A stretch of DNA of 54,685 nucleotides from Gammaproteobacteria bacterium (GCA_030832825.1 JAURIJ010000015.1:1-54685); one strand, 5' to 3'; numbered from the stretch's first letter, positions 35,652-46,531 are shown. The notes: generated by a model from the sequence alone, not told the origin. Numbers and translations are program-made.

Positions 35652-35748
35652 GGCGTTAGTATTGCCTCACATGCAGGCCCCCAAGGGTGTCTGCCTATGA
35701 TACGCAAGCCGCGCGCCTGTGGCCTGCTCGAACCCGGAACACTCTGTG
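35652..35748. promoter_or_regulatory. Divergent glpD/glpK control region
   Basis: This 97-bp spacer must carry both promoters. A TATGAT box at about 35695-35700 could be a rightward -10, but no -35 at proper spacing is convincing. I could not recognise a GlpR operator by eye. Confidence 0.35.
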
Positions 35749-37248
35749 ATGAACCACTACATTCTCGCTTTCGATCAAGGCACCACCAGCAGTCGCGCCA
35801 TCGTCTTCGACGCCCAGGGCAACCGACTCGGCATGGGTCAGGAGGAATTCACACAGCATTTTCCGCAGGACGGCTGGGTGGAGCACGAGCCGGAAGATCT
35901 GTGGCAGAGCTCGCTGCGCAGCGCGCGCGAAGCCTTGCGCCAGGCTGGCATCGATGCGAGCAGGCTGGCCTCCATCGGCATCACCAATCAGCGCGAGACC
36001 ACGCTGCTGTGGCACCGGCGCACCGGCGTGCCCATTCATCGCGCCATTGTGTGGCAGGACCGCCGCACGAGCGCGTTGTGCCATCAGATCGGCGAGCAGT
36101 TGGAGGCACGCGGCCAGGCGGACCTCATTCAATCCCGGACCGGTCTGCTGCTGGACGCCTACTTCTCGGCCAGCAAGATCCGCTGGCTGCTCGACCATGT
36201 GCCGGGTGCGCGCGAGCAGGCGCAACGGGGTGAACTGGCCTTCGGCACCGTCGACACCTTCCTGCTCTGGCGCCTGACCGGCGGTCGCAGTCACCGCACC
36301 GATGCCAGCAATGCCTCGCGCACCCTGCTTTTCAATATCCACGAGCAACGCTGGGACGACGAACTCCTGGCGCTCTTTGACATTCCCGCCAGTCTGCTGC
36401 CCGAGGTGCTCGACAGCGCTGCCGACTTCGGCACAACGGCCCCCGATGTCCTCGGCGCCGCCGTGCCCATCGGGGGCATTGCCGGCGATCAGCAGGCAGC
36501 CGCCTTCGGCCAGTGCTGCTTCGCACCGGGCATGGCCAAGAGCACCTATGGCACGGGGTGCTTCCTGCTTCTCAACACGGGCGACAAGGCGCTCACATCG
36601 CAGAACCGCCTGTTGAGCACCGTGGCCTGGAGGCTTCAGGGCAAGGTCACCTATGCTCTCGAAGGCAGCATCTTCATGGCGGGAGCGACGATGCAGTGGT
36701 TGCGGGACGGCCTGCATCTGTTCAAGGATGCGGCGGACACCGAGGCCCTGGCTCGGCAGGCCCCTGCCGACTCCTCGATCATGTTCGTGCCGGCCTTCAC
36801 CGGGCTTGGCGCCCCCTACTGGGACGCCGACGCGCGCGGGGCGATCTTCGGCCTGAGCCGGGACACGGGCATACAGGAGCTGGTCAGCGCGGCGCTGTTG
36901 TCGGTCTGCTACCAGACGCGGGACCTGCAGGAGGCCATGGCGGCCGATGGCGTGCGGCCACAGACCCTGCGTGTGGATGGCGGCATGGCGCGCAATGACT
37001 ATGTGCTGCAGAACCTGGCCGATCTGCTGGGCTGCCGGGTCGATCGCCCCGTCATCACCGAGACCACCGCGCTCGGCGTAGCCTGGCTCGCGGCGCTGCA
37101 GTGCGGGATTCACCAATCCCTCGAGGACATTGCGCAACACTGGCAGTTGCAGCGGTCTTTCACGGAACAAAGGAACAAGACCTGGCGCGATCAGCGTTAC
37201 GCGATATGGCAGGATGCCGTACGGCGAACGCGCAGCAGGCTGGAATGA
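35749..37248 (+). CDS. glpK: Glycerol kinase
   Basis: A 499-aa FGGY-family kinase that phosphorylates glycerol to glycerol-3-phosphate, supplying GlpD. The start [20 protein letters not shown] is canonical; ATG at 35749 is preferred over an upstream ATG. Other blocks: [73 protein letters not shown] and the C-terminal [12 protein letters not shown]. Length matches E. coli GlpK (502). Confidence 0.96.
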   Translation: MNHYILAFDQGTTSSRAIVFDAQGNRLGMGQEEFTQHFPQDGWVEHEPEDLWQSSLRSAREALRQAGIDASRLASIGITNQRETTLLWHRRTGVPIHRAIVWQDRRTSALCHQIGEQLEARGQADLIQSRTGLLLDAYFSASKIRWLLDHVPGAREQAQRGELAFGTVDTFLLWRLTGGRSHRTDASNASRTLLFNIHEQRWDDELLALFDIPASLLPEVLDSAADFGTTAPDVLGAAVPIGGIAGDQQAAAFGQCCFAPGMAKSTYGTGCFLLLNTGDKALTSQNRLLSTVAWRLQGKVTYALEGSIFMAGATMQWLRDGLHLFKDAADTEALARQAPADSSIMFVPAFTGLGAPYWDADARGAIFGLSRDTGIQELVSAALLSVCYQTRDLQEAMAADGVRPQTLRVDGGMARNDYVLQNLADLLGCRVDRPVITETTALGVAWLAALQCGIHQSLEDIAQHWQLQRSFTEQRNKTWRDQRYAIWQDAVRRTRSRLE

Positions 37249-37339
37249 CTTGCAAGCCGGCAGCGGTTGCGCGACATTGCCGCTGGCACAAACACTGGCG
37301 CGAATCAGACGCCCGCCTACAACAAGACAGGAACTCCCC

Positions 37340-38146
37340 ATGAGCGACAACAACTCTTCCGTATCAAGCACTGCAACCCCCGCCGGCAAGGCGCTCGTCG
37401 TGGCGGCCTGGGCCAGCCTCGCCGTCGGCCTTGGCCTGGGCGCCTATGCCCTCGCCGCCTCCCTGGGCGTCTGGATCGGCCTGTGGGACTTCCGCGCCGG
37501 CTTCAACATGCTGCGCTTCGTCAATGCCAGCGCTGACTGGGCGGCCTGGATCACCCTGGTCGTCAGCATCGGCATCTTCGTCGGCACCCGCAAGCTGGTG
37601 CCGGAGAAGACGCAGCGACTGACCACGCTGGCCGCTGCTGGCTGTGTGGCCTGCGCCCTGGCCTATGTCGTGCCCGAATCCTACCGTGCGCCGGAAGGCA
37701 CACCGCCGATTCACGACATCACCACAGACACCGACAACCCGCCGCAGTTCGTCGCAGTGGCGCCGCTGCGTGCCAATTCCCCGAACTCAGTGATCTATGG
37801 CGACCAGCCCAACTGGGACGCCACCCGCATGGCTGCCGCGCAGAAGCAGGCCTATCCGGACATCGTGCCGCAGGTCTTCACCGAGTCGAAGGAAGAAGTG
37901 TTCAATCGCGTGCTGGCCGCGGTCGAGACGCTGGGCTGGGAACTCGTGGATCAGAACCTGGCGGACGGCCGCATCGAGGCGACAGATACCACCTTCTGGT
38001 TCCGCTTCAAGGATGACGTGATCGTGCTGATCAGTGAAACGCCGCAGGGCACTGTGCTGCAGGCGCGTTCAAAGTCTCGCGTCGGGGGCAGCGACATCGG
38101 CAAGAACGCCAATCGTCTGCGCGCCCTGTTCGCTGAGCTGCACTGA
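37340..38146 (+). CDS. DUF1499-domain membrane protein
   Basis: A 268-aa protein. The start MSDNNSSVSS (ATG 37340, ACAGGA upstream) is followed by about three hydrophobic segments (about residues 18-42, 62-80 and 90-108). The C-terminal half is a DUF1499 domain (IVPQVFTESKEEVFNRVLAAV, TTFWFRFKDDVIVLI, SKSRVGGSDIGKNANRL). DUF1499 has no known function. It lies 91 bp after glpK and is tail-to-tail with the small membrane protein gene (no gap between stops). Confidence 0.85.
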   Translation: MSDNNSSVSSTATPAGKALVVAAWASLAVGLGLGAYALAASLGVWIGLWDFRAGFNMLRFVNASADWAAWITLVVSIGIFVGTRKLVPEKTQRLTTLAAAGCVACALAYVVPESYRAPEGTPPIHDITTDTDNPPQFVAVAPLRANSPNSVIYGDQPNWDATRMAAAQKQAYPDIVPQVFTESKEEVFNRVLAAVETLGWELVDQNLADGRIEATDTTFWFRFKDDVIVLISETPQGTVLQARSKSRVGGSDIGKNANRLRALFAELH

Positions 38147-38431
38147 TCACTGACCACGCTGACGTCTGCTCCGCTTGCGGATGTGGTTCAAGCGTTTGAT
38201 GAACCACAGCCGAAGCGCTGGGATGTCGGTGGCCAGCAGGGCCACTCCCAGCGGGATCATCCAGAACCCCAGCACCGGCAGAAACCCCAGCATTCCTGCC
38301 AGAATCAGCAGGATTCCCAGCAGTCCGCGCACGATGGGCGGCAGGTGTCGCTCCCCCCGCTTCATGAACAGATAGGACGCCGCAATCAGGCGGCGCCTGC
38401 CATTGCCCTGCGCTGACCGCTGTTGTGCCAT
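38147..38431 (-). CDS. Small membrane protein
   Basis: A 94-aa protein from ATG 38431 with GGAGA upstream. A basic start (MAQQRSAQGNGRRRLIAASY) precedes one long or two close hydrophobic segments (LLGILLILAGMLGFLPVLGF and MIPLGVALLATDIPALRL), ending in a very basic tail (KRLNHIRKRSRRQRGQ). It resembles short PGPGW-like membrane proteins, though that motif is not exact. Divergent from lspA. Confidence 0.7.
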   Translation of the reverse strand: MAQQRSAQGNGRRRLIAASYLFMKRGERHLPPIVRGLLGILLILAGMLGFLPVLGFWMIPLGVALLATDIPALRLWFIKRLNHIRKRSRRQRGQ

Positions 38432-38546
38432 CGTGTCTCCGCCTGCTCCTGTGCCGCCATTGCGCGCGGCTTTTTGCTCTGTGCCTGACGCTGTCGGCCT
38501 GTGGTATTCTGCCCGCCCGAATCGAGCCAAGCCCGCCAGGTGTCCC

Positions 38547-39026
38547 TTGCCCAAGTCCCGCCACATGCTGCGTTTTTCTCTGATCGCCTTGAGCGTCCTG
38601 ATCCTGGCGCAGACCGGCAGCTACCTGGTCAATTCCCGCATACCTCTGGGCAGCAGTCTGGAGTGGAACACGTTCATTCACTTCACGCACATTCGCAACA
38701 TGGGGGGTGTGTTCGGCATGTTCCAGGGCCATGGCTGGATCTTTGGCCTGTTCAGCCTGCTGCTCGTCAGCGCGCTGGTGGTGTACCTGTGGCGAGGCCG
38801 CAGCATCGAGCCGCATGAGTACATCTGCTTCGGCTTCGTGGTCGGAGGCGGCGCCAGCAATGTGCTGGACCGACTGTTCTACGGCAGTGTCGTCGACTTC
38901 ATCAACGTGCAGCACATCCCCTTCTGGCACTACATCTTCAATACTGCTGACGTGATGGTGCACGCGGGCCTGTGGCCATTGCTCTACTTCAGTCTGTTCC
39001 CCGGCAAATCCGGCACGGAAAGCTGA
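38547..39026 (+). CDS. lspA: Lipoprotein signal peptidase II
   Basis: A 159-aa inner-membrane aspartyl protease that removes signal peptides from diacylated prolipoproteins. It has four hydrophobic segments. Motifs are RNMGGVFGMF (RNxGxAF-like), the catalytic Asp in SNVLDRLFYGSVVDF and the second in FNTADVMVHAG. TTG at 38547 has CCAGG at suitable distance; ATG at 38565 gives 153 aa. The gene is not next to ileS, its usual partner, so it may be a second copy or relocated. Several lipoproteins in this window are potential substrates. Confidence 0.85.
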   Translation: MPKSRHMLRFSLIALSVLILAQTGSYLVNSRIPLGSSLEWNTFIHFTHIRNMGGVFGMFQGHGWIFGLFSLLLVSALVVYLWRGRSIEPHEYICFGFVVGGGASNVLDRLFYGSVVDFINVQHIPFWHYIFNTADVMVHAGLWPLLYFSLFPGKSGTES

Positions 39027-39040
39027 CGCGACGGTCGCGG

Positions 39041-40222
39041 TCAGGCTCGCGCATAACGCCCGTGAGCGGCTGCCAATGCCTGCCCACGTAGTATCGAGGC
39101 TCCGGTCCTGGCCAGGGCATCCTCGAGCGCGGCAAGACAGAACAGCACGTTGCGCGTGTTGCAGGCGTGGCCCATCAAGCCGATGCGCCAGATCTTTCCG
39201 GCCAGGACACCAAGCCCGGCGCCAATCTCCAGTCCATGATCACGCAACAGGCTCGCGCGAACGCCGGCGTCTTCGACGCCCTCCGGGATGATCACAGCGT
39301 TGAGCTGCGGGAGTCTACAGTCGGGAGCCACGTGAAGCGCCAGTCCCATGGCCTCAAGACCGCAAACCAGCGCCTCGTGGTGCAGGCGATGACGCTGCCA
39401 TGCGGCGTCCAGCCCCTCTTCGGCAAGAATGCACAGCGCTTCATGCAGGCCATAGAGCGCGTTCACGGGGGCCGTGTGGTGATAGCTGCGCCGCGCACCG
39501 CTGCCCCAGTAATCCATGATCAGATTCATGTCCAGGAACCAGCTCTGCACTTTCGTCCTGCGCGAGCGGATGCGCTCCACGGCGCGCGGGCTGAAGCTGA
39601 CAGGCGACAAACCCGGCGCGCACGACAGACATTTCTGGGAGCCGGAATACACGGCATCGATGCCCCAGAGATCAGTCTCGACGGCAATGCCTACAAGGGA
39701 AGTGACGGCATCCACCACTGACAGCACTCCCTGCCGCGCAGCCAGCGCAGCGAGTGTCTGCGCATCGCTGCGAACGCCCGTGGACGTCTCGGCATGCACG
39801 AAGGCCAACAGACGGGCGTCTGGATGCTCCGCCAGTACCTTCTCCACCTTGGCCGGGTCGACGGGCTCCCCCCACTGGTCCTGCACCACAACCGCCGTGG
39901 CACCGCAGCGCTCGACGTTCTCCTTCATCCGGCTGCCAAAGACGCCGTTCTGGCAGACGATCGCCTTGTCACCTGGCTCCAGCAAATTCACGAACACGGC
40001 TTCCATGCCCGCCGAGCCAGGCGCGGACACGGGCAGAGTCAATGCGTTGGCCGTCTTGAAGGCGAACTGGAGCAGGGATTTGATTTCATCCATCAGCTGG
40101 ATGAAGCTCGGATCGAGATGACCGATGGTCGGGCGACTCATGGCCTGCAGGATGCGGGGGTTCACATCGGAGGGGCCAGGCCCCATCAGTGTTCGCTGTG
40201 GAGGATGAAACGGCTGCATCAT
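39041..40222 (-). CDS. Class V aminotransferase (alanine/serine-glyoxylate type)
   Basis: A 393-aa PLP enzyme of the AGXT/serine-glyoxylate aminotransferase group. N-terminal LMGPGPSDVNPRILQAMSRP and GHLDPSF are typical. The PLP region includes SAPGSAGMEAVFVNLLEPGD and VDAVTSLVGI, and the Schiff-base Lys is in YSGSQKCLS. The C-terminus carries a GLMGHACNTRNV block. It probably interconverts glyoxylate and glycine using Ser or Ala, though substrates cannot be separated by sequence here. It lies 67 bp downstream of rplQ, with a hairpin between. Confidence 0.9.
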   Translation of the reverse strand: MMQPFHPPQRTLMGPGPSDVNPRILQAMSRPTIGHLDPSFIQLMDEIKSLLQFAFKTANALTLPVSAPGSAGMEAVFVNLLEPGDKAIVCQNGVFGSRMKENVERCGATAVVVQDQWGEPVDPAKVEKVLAEHPDARLLAFVHAETSTGVRSDAQTLAALAARQGVLSVVDAVTSLVGIAVETDLWGIDAVYSGSQKCLSCAPGLSPVSFSPRAVERIRSRRTKVQSWFLDMNLIMDYWGSGARRSYHHTAPVNALYGLHEALCILAEEGLDAAWQRHRLHHEALVCGLEAMGLALHVAPDCRLPQLNAVIIPEGVEDAGVRASLLRDHGLEIGAGLGVLAGKIWRIGLMGHACNTRNVLFCLAALEDALARTGASILRGQALAAAHGRYARA

Positions 40223-40241
40223 TCTGAACTCCCAGAAACGA

Positions 40242-40266
40242 CAAAGCCGAGTCAGACCCGGCTTTG
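40242..40266 (-). terminator. Hairpin after rplQ
   Basis: An 8-bp stem CAAAGCCG (40242-40249) with CGGCTTTG (40259-40266). On the minus strand it is followed by TCGTTTC, a weak T tract. Probably ends or attenuates the ribosomal transcript before the aminotransferase gene. Confidence 0.65.
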
Positions 40267-40288
40267 TGGAGGATTGCGAAGGCGACTG

Positions 40289-40675
40289 TCAGTCTTCTGA
40301 ATCAGCCCCGGCAGCACCTGGGCGATCCACCAGCTCGACATAGGCCATCACGGCGTTGTCACCGGGACGCATGCCGCACTTCAGGATGCGGATATAGCCA
40401 CCAGGACGCTCGTTGTAACGGGGACCAAGCGCGGTGAAGAGCTTGCCTACCGCCGCCTTGTCACGCAGACGATTGAAGGCCAGACGACGATTCGCCACGC
40501 AGTCATTCTTGGCAAGCGTGATCAGCGGCTCTGCGACCATGCGCAGCTCTTTCGCCTTGATCAGGGTTGTCTTGATGATCTCGTGTTCAACCAGCGAAAC
40601 AGTCATGTTGCGCAGCATCGCATGACGGTGTGATGCATTACGGCTGAGTTGACGGCCACTTTTACGATGACGCAT
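40289..40675 (-). CDS. rplQ: 50S ribosomal protein L17
   Basis: 128 aa (E. coli 127), located near the peptide exit tunnel in the large subunit. The start [20 protein letters not shown] is standard, and the [22 protein letters not shown] block ends the conserved part; a short acidic tail (AGADSED) follows. Last gene of the alpha operon, 68 bp after rpoA. Confidence 0.98.
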   Translation of the reverse strand: MRHRKSGRQLSRNASHRHAMLRNMTVSLVEHEIIKTTLIKAKELRMVAEPLITLAKNDCVANRRLAFNRLRDKAAVGKLFTALGPRYNERPGGYIRILKCGMRPGDNAVMAYVELVDRPGAAGADSED

Positions 40676-40743
40676 AGCTTCTGATTCCTATTCTTACCTT
40701 AGCGCCCGACGGCACTTGGTCACTCTGTGTTGAAAATCTCGAT

Positions 40744-41739
40744 TTAATTACGGTCGTCGGAACGCAGACTGGCGGGTGGCCAGTTCTCCAGACGCAGACC
40801 AAGGGACAAGCCACGGGTTGCAAGCACGTCCTTGATCTCTGTCAGGGACTTCTTGCCCAGGTTCGGCGTCTTGAGAAGTTCAACTTCCGTACGCTGAATC
40901 AGGTCACCGATGTAGTAGATATCTTCGGCCTTCAGACAGTTCGCGGAGCGTACAGTCAGCTCCAGGTCATCCACCGGACGTAACAGAATCGGGTCGATCT
41001 CGTCTTCCGGCTCTTCCGGTGCATTGGCCACCTGGCTTTGCAGGTCCACGAACACCGCGAGCTGGTGCTGCAGAATGGTGGCAGCACGGCGAATGGCTTC
41101 TTCCGGATCAATCGTGCCGTTGGTGCGCAGATCGATGATCAGCTTGTCAAGGTCGGTCCGCTGCTCCACACGTGTGCTTTCCACGGAGTAGGACACAGTG
41201 CTCACCGGAGTGTAAGAGGCATCCAGGAACAGTCGACCTACCGCGCGGGTCTCGTCGTCGTTGGAGACACGAGAATCCGCCGGCGCATAACCGCGCCCTT
41301 TGCGCACGGTCAGACGCATCTTCAACTCACCGCTGTCGTTCAGGTTGGCTATCACGTGCTCGGGGTTGACGATCTCGACATCGTGACCCACCACGATGTC
41401 ACCCGCGCGCACCACCCCGGCACCCTTGGCGCTCAGCGTCAGAACAGCCTCGTCCTGGCCATTAAGGATCACTGCCACACCCTTGAGGTTCAGCAGGATC
41501 TCGATGACGTCTTCCTGAACACCTTCGATGGTGCTGTACTCGTGCACCACACCATCAATCTCCACCTCTTCGATGGCGGCGCCCGGCATGGAAGACAGCA
41601 GAATTCTTCTCAGCGCGTTGCCCAGCGTGTGACCGAAGCCACGTTCAAGAGGCTCGAGCACCACCTTGGAATGGAAGCGATCAAACTCTTCAACCTTGAT
41701 CAACTGCGGTGTCAAAAAATCCGACAATGAAATCTGCAT
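40744..41739 (-). CDS. rpoA: RNA polymerase alpha subunit
   Basis: 331 aa (E. coli 329). The N-terminal dimerisation domain contains [20 protein letters not shown]; a linker leads to the C-terminal domain that binds UP elements and activators ([20 protein letters not shown], with Arg at the E. coli 265 position). It sits between rpsD and rplQ as in other gammaproteobacteria. Confidence 0.99.
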   Translation of the reverse strand: MQISLSDFLTPQLIKVEEFDRFHSKVVLEPLERGFGHTLGNALRRILLSSMPGAAIEEVEIDGVVHEYSTIEGVQEDVIEILLNLKGVAVILNGQDEAVLTLSAKGAGVVRAGDIVVGHDVEIVNPEHVIANLNDSGELKMRLTVRKGRGYAPADSRVSNDDETRAVGRLFLDASYTPVSTVSYSVESTRVEQRTDLDKLIIDLRTNGTIDPEEAIRRAATILQHQLAVFVDLQSQVANAPEEPEDEIDPILLRPVDDLELTVRSANCLKAEDIYYIGDLIQRTEVELLKTPNLGKKSLTEIKDVLATRGLSLGLRLENWPPASLRSDDRN

Positions 41740-41768
41740 GGAATCACCCTTCGCTATTAGTGTCCTTA

Positions 41769-42389
41769 CTACTTGGAGTAAAGCTCAACTATCAAGTTTT
41801 CGTTAATGTCAGCAGAAAGGTCGGCGCGATCAGGCTTGCGGCTGAACTGGCCTTCCAGTTTGTCGGTGTTCACATGGATCCATTCGGACGGGCTGCGCTG
41901 GGCGGCCAGCTCGAGAGCGGCCTTGATGCGCAGCTGCTCCTTCGCCTTGGAACGCACGGAAATGACATCACCGGGTGACACTTGATACGAGGGGATGTTG
42001 ATGATGTCGCCATTCACAAGAATCGACTTGTGAGTGACGAGCTGTCGGGACTCGGCACGTGTTGAACCAAAACCCATGCGGTAGACAACGTTGTCCAGTC
42101 GAGACTCGAGCAACTGCAGAAGGTTCTCGCCTGTCGCGCCCTTCATGCGCGCAGCTTCCTTGTAGTAGCCGCTGAACTGCTTCTCGAGCACGCCGTAGAT
42201 GCGACGGATCTTCTGCTTCTCACGCAGCTGAACGCCGTAGTCTGACAGTCTGCCCTTGCGGATGCCGTGCTGTCCGGGAGCATTCTCAGTCTTGCACTTG
42301 CTGTCCAACGGACGCACACCGCTCTTCAGAAACAGATCTGTTCCTTCGCGACGAGCCAGCTTGCACTTGGGGCCTAAGTAACGGGCCAT
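41769..42389 (-). CDS. rpsD: 30S ribosomal protein S4
   Basis: 206 aa, equal to E. coli S4, which nucleates 30S assembly by binding 16S rRNA and in E. coli represses its own operon. [20 protein letters not shown] starts the protein; the S4 RNA-binding domain ([20 protein letters not shown]) is central. It has two isolated Cys but no zinc cluster. A coupling role in autoregulation is inferred by homology. Confidence 0.99.
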   Translation of the reverse strand: MARYLGPKCKLARREGTDLFLKSGVRPLDSKCKTENAPGQHGIRKGRLSDYGVQLREKQKIRRIYGVLEKQFSGYYKEAARMKGATGENLLQLLESRLDNVVYRMGFGSTRAESRQLVTHKSILVNGDIINIPSYQVSPGDVISVRSKAKEQLRIKAALELAAQRSPSEWIHVNTDKLEGQFSRKPDRADLSADINENLIVELYSK

Positions 42390-42477
42390 ATATTGTCTCC
42401 TATGTTCTTATCTGTTGGAGATAAGCCACTAAATTTCATGAACCTGATCAACGTGATGACAAACTGACAGTGCAGGC

Positions 42478-42876
42478 TTACACACGTCTCTTCTTGGGCG
42501 GACGGCAGCCGTTGTGAGGCATCGGCGTTACGTCAGTGATATTGCTTACCTTCAGACCGCAGCCATTGAGTGCACGCACGGCGGACTCGCGGCCCGGGCC
42601 GGGGCCATTGACCTTCACGTCCAGATTCTTGAGACCATACAGCTCGATTGCTGCCTTGCCGGCACGCTCCGCCGCTACCTGGGCAGCAAACGGGGTGCTT
42701 TTGCGGGAGCCGCGAAAGCCGGAACCACCGGAGGTCGCCCAGCTCAATGCATTGCCCTGACGATCCGTGATGGTGACGATGGTGTTGTTGAAGGAAGCGT
42801 GGATGAATGCAATTCCATCCACCACCGCTTTGCGGGCTTTCTTCTTCACTGCTTTCGCTGCTGCTGGCTTGGCCAT
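42478..42876 (-). CDS. rpsK: 30S ribosomal protein S11
   Basis: 132 aa (E. coli 129), platform protein of the small subunit. Canonical blocks are [38 protein letters not shown] and the C-terminal [16 protein letters not shown]. The N-terminus is rich in Lys and Ala. Alpha operon, 88 bp upstream of rpsD. Confidence 0.99.
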   Translation of the reverse strand: MAKPAAAKAVKKKARKAVVDGIAFIHASFNNTIVTITDRQGNALSWATSGGSGFRGSRKSTPFAAQVAAERAGKAAIELYGLKNLDVKVNGPGPGRESAVRALNGCGLKVSNITDVTPMPHNGCRPPKKRRV

Positions 42877-42964
42877 AATTTATTCCTGATTCAAATGACT
42901 GCTTCTATCGCCTTGCTCTACGCCGACTCTTCACATACGGGCCGGAAGGCTGCTCGTTGTCTGC

Positions 42965-43321
42965 TTACTTGCGAATTGGCTTGCGAGGGCCCTTGCGAGT
43001 ACGCGCATTGGTCTTCGTACGCTGGCCTCGGACCGGCAAGGAACGACGGTGACGAATGCCACGGAAACAACCCAGGTCCATCAGACGCTTGATTGCCATG
43101 GAAAGCTCGCGACGCAGATCGCCTTCGACGGTGAACTTGCCCACCTCAGCGCGGACGGTGTCCAGCTGCTCGGGAGTAAGCGCGCTTGTCTTGGTGTGCG
43201 GAGCAATACCAGCTTTTGCACAAATGAGTTTCGCCCTGGTAGCACCGATTCCGAAGACGTAGCCAAGGGAAATCACAATATGCTTGTTATCCGGTATGTT
43301 GACACCTGCAATACGTGCCAT
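42965..43321 (-). CDS. rpsM: 30S ribosomal protein S13
   Basis: 118 aa, the same as E. coli. [19 protein letters not shown] is canonical; the basic tail [21 protein letters not shown] contacts tRNA in the P site. First gene of the alpha operon, with a promoter candidate upstream at 43390-43418. Confidence 0.99.
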   Translation of the reverse strand: MARIAGVNIPDNKHIVISLGYVFGIGATRAKLICAKAGIAPHTKTSALTPEQLDTVRAEVGKFTVEGDLRRELSMAIKRLMDLGCFRGIRHRRSLPVRGQRTKTNARTRKGPRKPIRK

Positions 43322-43389
43322 ATTTTTACTCCACTTTAGATTTTTACGTACGCGCCCAAATTGCTCAGGGCCAAAATTACGGGCGGCAA

Positions 43390-43418
43390 AGAATATACTC
43401 TGACCACTGAAAAATCAA
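43390..43418 (-). promoter_or_regulatory. Candidate sigma-70 promoter of the alpha operon
   Basis: On the minus strand TTGATT (43418-43413) and TATTCT (43395-43390) are separated by 17 bp in the gap between rpmJ and rpsM, about 70 bp before the rpsM start. It fits the place where gammaproteobacteria often start the alpha operon. Confidence 0.55.
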
Positions 43419-43428
43419 CCAAACGACT

Positions 43429-43545
43429 TCAGCCCTGACGCTGCTTGTGTCGCGGCTCGGATGAACAGATCACTCGAACCACGCCATTGCGCTTGATCAC
43501 CTTGCACTTGCGACATACTTTTTTGACTGATGCTCTGACTTTCAC
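43429..43545 (-). CDS. rpmJ: 50S ribosomal protein L36
   Basis: A 38-aa protein starting at GTG 43545: (M)[18 protein letters not shown], then [17 protein letters not shown]. Length and sequence match E. coli L36. It is the zinc-ribbon (C+) type, with CxxC, a third Cys and His. It lies between secY and rpsM as expected and was located by reading the strand directly because it is so short. Confidence 0.97.
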   Translation of the reverse strand: MKVRASVKKVCRKCKVIKRNGVVRVICSSEPRHKQRQG

Positions 43546-43611
43546 TTCAACTACTCCCTCTCGATCGAGAATCCGGCTCACTGCGGACAACCCCGCAGAA
43601 AGACCTGTGAA

Positions 43612-44937
43612 TCAAAGGCCTCCGCGGCCGAAACTGCCCAGGTTTGACTTCTTCATCAGCGAATCGTACTGATGAGACATCAAATGCGACTGTACCTGGG
43701 ACATGAAATCCATACTGACAACCACGACGATCAACATCGCCGTTCCACCCAGGTTGAAAGGCACATTCGCCATCATCTGGAAGAAGTTCGGCATCAGACA
43801 CACGATGGTGATGTAGACAGCACCAAACGTGGTCAGCCTGGTCAGCACGAGATCGATGTACTTGGCGGTCTGCTCACCCGGTCGGATCCCCGGGATGAAG
43901 GCGCCAGAGCGCTTCAGATTCTCTGCCACGTCCTTCGGATTGAACACCAGGGCGGTATAGAAGAAGCAGAAGAACACGACCATGGCACTAAAGATGATGA
44001 TGTACAGCGGCTGACCCGGCCCGATCATCAACGCCAGATCCTGCAACCACTCAGCCCCATCAGACTGTCCAAACCACTGCCCCAACGATGCCGGGAACAG
44101 CAGGATGCTGCTCGCGAAGATCGCCGGGATGACGCCCGCCATGTTCACCTTCAAGGGCAGATGGCTGGACTGCGCGGCGTACATGCGATTGCCTTGCTGG
44201 CGTTTGGCGTAATGCACCGCTATACGTCTCTGACCACGCTCGATGAACACGATCGCGGCGATCACCACCACGGCAATGATACCAACCACGAACAGCAAGA
44301 GACCGCTGATCTGACCCTCATACGCCTGCGTGAGTGAGTTGCCTATGGCGCCTGGCAAACCCGCCACGATGCCGGCGAAAATAAGCATTGAAATACCGTT
44401 TCCGACACCACGCTCGGTAATCTGCTCACCGAGCCACATCATGAACATGGCTCCTGTCACCAGCGAGATGATCGCGGTCAACGTGAAGCCCATGCCCGGA
44501 TTGTAGGCCATTGGCGCGAGCAGACCAACGGTCATGCCTGTGCCCTGCACGGTGGCGAGTACCAGCGAACCGTAGCGTGTGTATTGCGTGATCTTGCGAC
44601 GGCCCGACTCGCCTTCCTTCTTGAGTTGCTCCAGCTGCGGGCTGACCGCCGTCAACAGCTGCATGATGATCGAGGCGGAGATGTACGGCATGATGCCGAG
44701 CGCCACGATGCTCATGCGTTCAAGAGCTCCACCGGAGAACATGTTGAACAGGCCGAGGAAGGTCCCCTCGTTCTGATTGAACAGATTCGTCAGCTGGTTC
44801 GGGTCAATCCCGGGCACGGGAATGTGCGTCCCAACACGGTATACAAACAACGCGAACAGCAAGAACAGGAGGCGAGCCTTCAGCTCGCCGAGTCCTGCGC
44901 CAATCTTGTCGGGATTGATAGTCGGTTTGATCGCCAT
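43612..44937 (-). CDS. secY: Preprotein translocase subunit SecY
   Basis: A 441-aa polytopic membrane protein (E. coli 443) forming the Sec export channel. Ten hydrophobic segments are expected; typical are the plug-region [44 protein letters not shown], and cytosolic loops [11 protein letters not shown] and [17 protein letters not shown]. It serves the many exported proteins in this window. Confidence 0.99.
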   Translation of the reverse strand: MAIKPTINPDKIGAGLGELKARLLFLLFALFVYRVGTHIPVPGIDPNQLTNLFNQNEGTFLGLFNMFSGGALERMSIVALGIMPYISASIIMQLLTAVSPQLEQLKKEGESGRRKITQYTRYGSLVLATVQGTGMTVGLLAPMAYNPGMGFTLTAIISLVTGAMFMMWLGEQITERGVGNGISMLIFAGIVAGLPGAIGNSLTQAYEGQISGLLLFVVGIIAVVVIAAIVFIERGQRRIAVHYAKRQQGNRMYAAQSSHLPLKVNMAGVIPAIFASSILLFPASLGQWFGQSDGAEWLQDLALMIGPGQPLYIIIFSAMVVFFCFFYTALVFNPKDVAENLKRSGAFIPGIRPGEQTAKYIDLVLTRLTTFGAVYITIVCLMPNFFQMMANVPFNLGGTAMLIVVVVSMDFMSQVQSHLMSHQYDSLMKKSNLGSFGRGGL

Positions 44938-44947
44938 TGAGATCTAC

Positions 44948-45448
44948 TTAGTCCTTGGCGCCAGCTTTTTTTGGAAGCTTCTTCCCGTTCTTGCCGACGT
45001 TGTGAACGACCACGACTTCAATGACCTTGCCACCCGCGGCTTCGATCGCGGAACGGGCGCCTGCAGTGACCTTAAGCCCCTTCAAGGTGAGAGCCTTGGT
45101 GACGTCGCCGGACAGCATCACCTTGACGCGACGGATGCTGGCAGTGATAAGGTTGGCAGCACGCAGCGCTTCCAGATCAATCACCTCTGCAGTGAGGTTC
45201 GCCAGTTCGCTGGTGCGCACTTCAGCAGTGATACGACCAATGCGGGAGGTGAAGCCGTATTTCGGCAGACGACGCTGCAACGGCATCTGACCGCCTTCAA
45301 AGCCTGGGCGCACACCGCCACCACTGCGGGCCTTCTGACCCTTGTGGCCGCTACCGCAAGTCTTGCCAAGGCCGCTGCCGATACCGCGACCAACGCGACG
45401 GCGCGGCTTGGTGCTGCCAGGCGCCGGGCTCAATGAATTAAGATGCAT
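44948..45448 (-). CDS. rplO: 50S ribosomal protein L15
   Basis: 166 aa, longer than E. coli L15 (144) because of an extra C-terminal stretch ([22 protein letters not shown]-like, basic, about 22 residues). The core is typical: [20 protein letters not shown] and [16 protein letters not shown]. In the spc operon between rpmD and secY, 10 bp before secY. Confidence 0.98.
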   Translation of the reverse strand: MHLNSLSPAPGSTKPRRRVGRGIGSGLGKTCGSGHKGQKARSGGGVRPGFEGGQMPLQRRLPKYGFTSRIGRITAEVRTSELANLTAEVIDLEALRAANLITASIRRVKVMLSGDVTKALTLKGLKVTAGARSAIEAAGGKVIEVVVVHNVGKNGKKLPKKAGAKD

Positions 45449-45451
45449 GAC

Positions 45452-45640
45452 TTACTCCTCGCCTTCGACAGACAACATATAGCGGATCTTCGTGATCAAA
45501 CCACGGTTTGCCGGAGTATCCAGAACTTCGACGGTGTGGTGCATATGACGCAGACCCAGTGCCTTGACGCACTGACGGTGTCTTTCCATGGTCCCGATCA
45601 AGCTGCGGACCAGGGTCACTTTGATGTTTTTCGATGCCAT
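45452..45640 (-). CDS. rpmD: 50S ribosomal protein L30
   Basis: 62 aa (E. coli 59): [20 protein letters not shown] followed by [22 protein letters not shown] small non-essential large-subunit protein, separated by 3 bp from rplO and 5 bp from rpsE. Confidence 0.97.
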   Translation of the reverse strand: MASKNIKVTLVRSLIGTMERHRQCVKALGLRHMHHTVEVLDTPANRGLITKIRYMLSVEGEE

Positions 45641-45645
45641 AACCG

Positions 45646-46155
45646 TTAACCCAGTATCTCTTCGAGAGTTTTGCCACGCTTGGCCGCGATTGACTCAGGC
45701 GCGCGCATGTTTTTCAGACCCTTGAACGTTGCATACACAACGTTCACGGGGTTGGTGGAGCCGTAGCACTTGGCCAGCACGTTCTGTACACCCGCCAGTT
45801 CCATGATGGCACGCATCGCGCCACCAGCAATCAGCCCAGTACCTTCGGAAGCAGGCTGCATGTAGACCTTGGAAGCGCCATGGCTGGACTTCACGGGGTA
45901 CTCGAGTGTGTGGCCATCAAGAGACACAGTAATCATGTTGCGACGAGCCGCTTCCATTGCCTTCTGGATAGCCAGCGGCACTTCACGTGCCTTGCCACGA
46001 CCGAAGCCAACACGGCCGTTGCCATCGCCCACAGCAGTCAGTGCCGTGAAGCTGAAGATGCGACCACCCTTCACTACCTTGGCAACGCGGTTCACCTGGA
46101 TCAACTTCTCCTGCAAACCTTCCTCGTTCTTCTTTGCGTCTTCTTTAAATGCCAT
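45646..46155 (-). CDS. rpsE: 30S ribosomal protein S5
   Basis: 169 aa (E. coli 167), a decoding-fidelity protein at the mRNA entrance. Blocks: [41 protein letters not shown] and the C-terminal [17 protein letters not shown]. The N-terminal stretch is richer in charged residues. Confidence 0.99.
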   Translation of the reverse strand: MAFKEDAKKNEEGLQEKLIQVNRVAKVVKGGRIFSFTALTAVGDGNGRVGFGRGKAREVPLAIQKAMEAARRNMITVSLDGHTLEYPVKSSHGASKVYMQPASEGTGLIAGGAMRAIMELAGVQNVLAKCYGSTNPVNVVYATFKGLKNMRAPESIAAKRGKTLEEILG

Positions 46156-46169
46156 ATCTCACTCAACCT

Positions 46170-46520
46170 TTAGAATTCAAGTCCGCCTTCACGAGCAGCT
46201 TCGGCCAGAGCCTTCACTCGACCATGGTAGTTGTAGCCAGCCCGGTCGAACGCAACCTTGCTGACACCCGCGGCTTTCGCTCGCTCCGCAATCATGGCGC
46301 CAATCTTCGTGGCAGCCGCGACATTCCCGGTAGCTGTCCCGCGCAGAGACTTGTCCAGGGTAGAAGCGCTGGCCAATACCTCAGCGCCGCTCGGAGAAAT
46401 AATTTGCGCATAAATGTGACGCGGAGTGCGGAACACACACAGACGATTCACATTCAGCTGACTGATCTTTGCTCTGGTCTTGCGCGCTCGTCGGAGTCGC
46501 GCCTGCTTCTTTACATTCAT
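46170..46520 (-). CDS. rplR: 50S ribosomal protein L18
   Basis: 116 aa (E. coli 117), one of the 5S rRNA-binding proteins. [19 protein letters not shown] forms the basic N-terminus and the end reads [20 protein letters not shown]. Spc operon position conserved. Confidence 0.98.
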   Translation of the reverse strand: MNVKKQARLRRARKTRAKISQLNVNRLCVFRTPRHIYAQIISPSGAEVLASASTLDKSLRGTATGNVAAATKIGAMIAERAKAAGVSKVAFDRAGYNYHGRVKALAEAAREGGLEF

Positions 46521-46531
46521 AGTCTCAAGCC

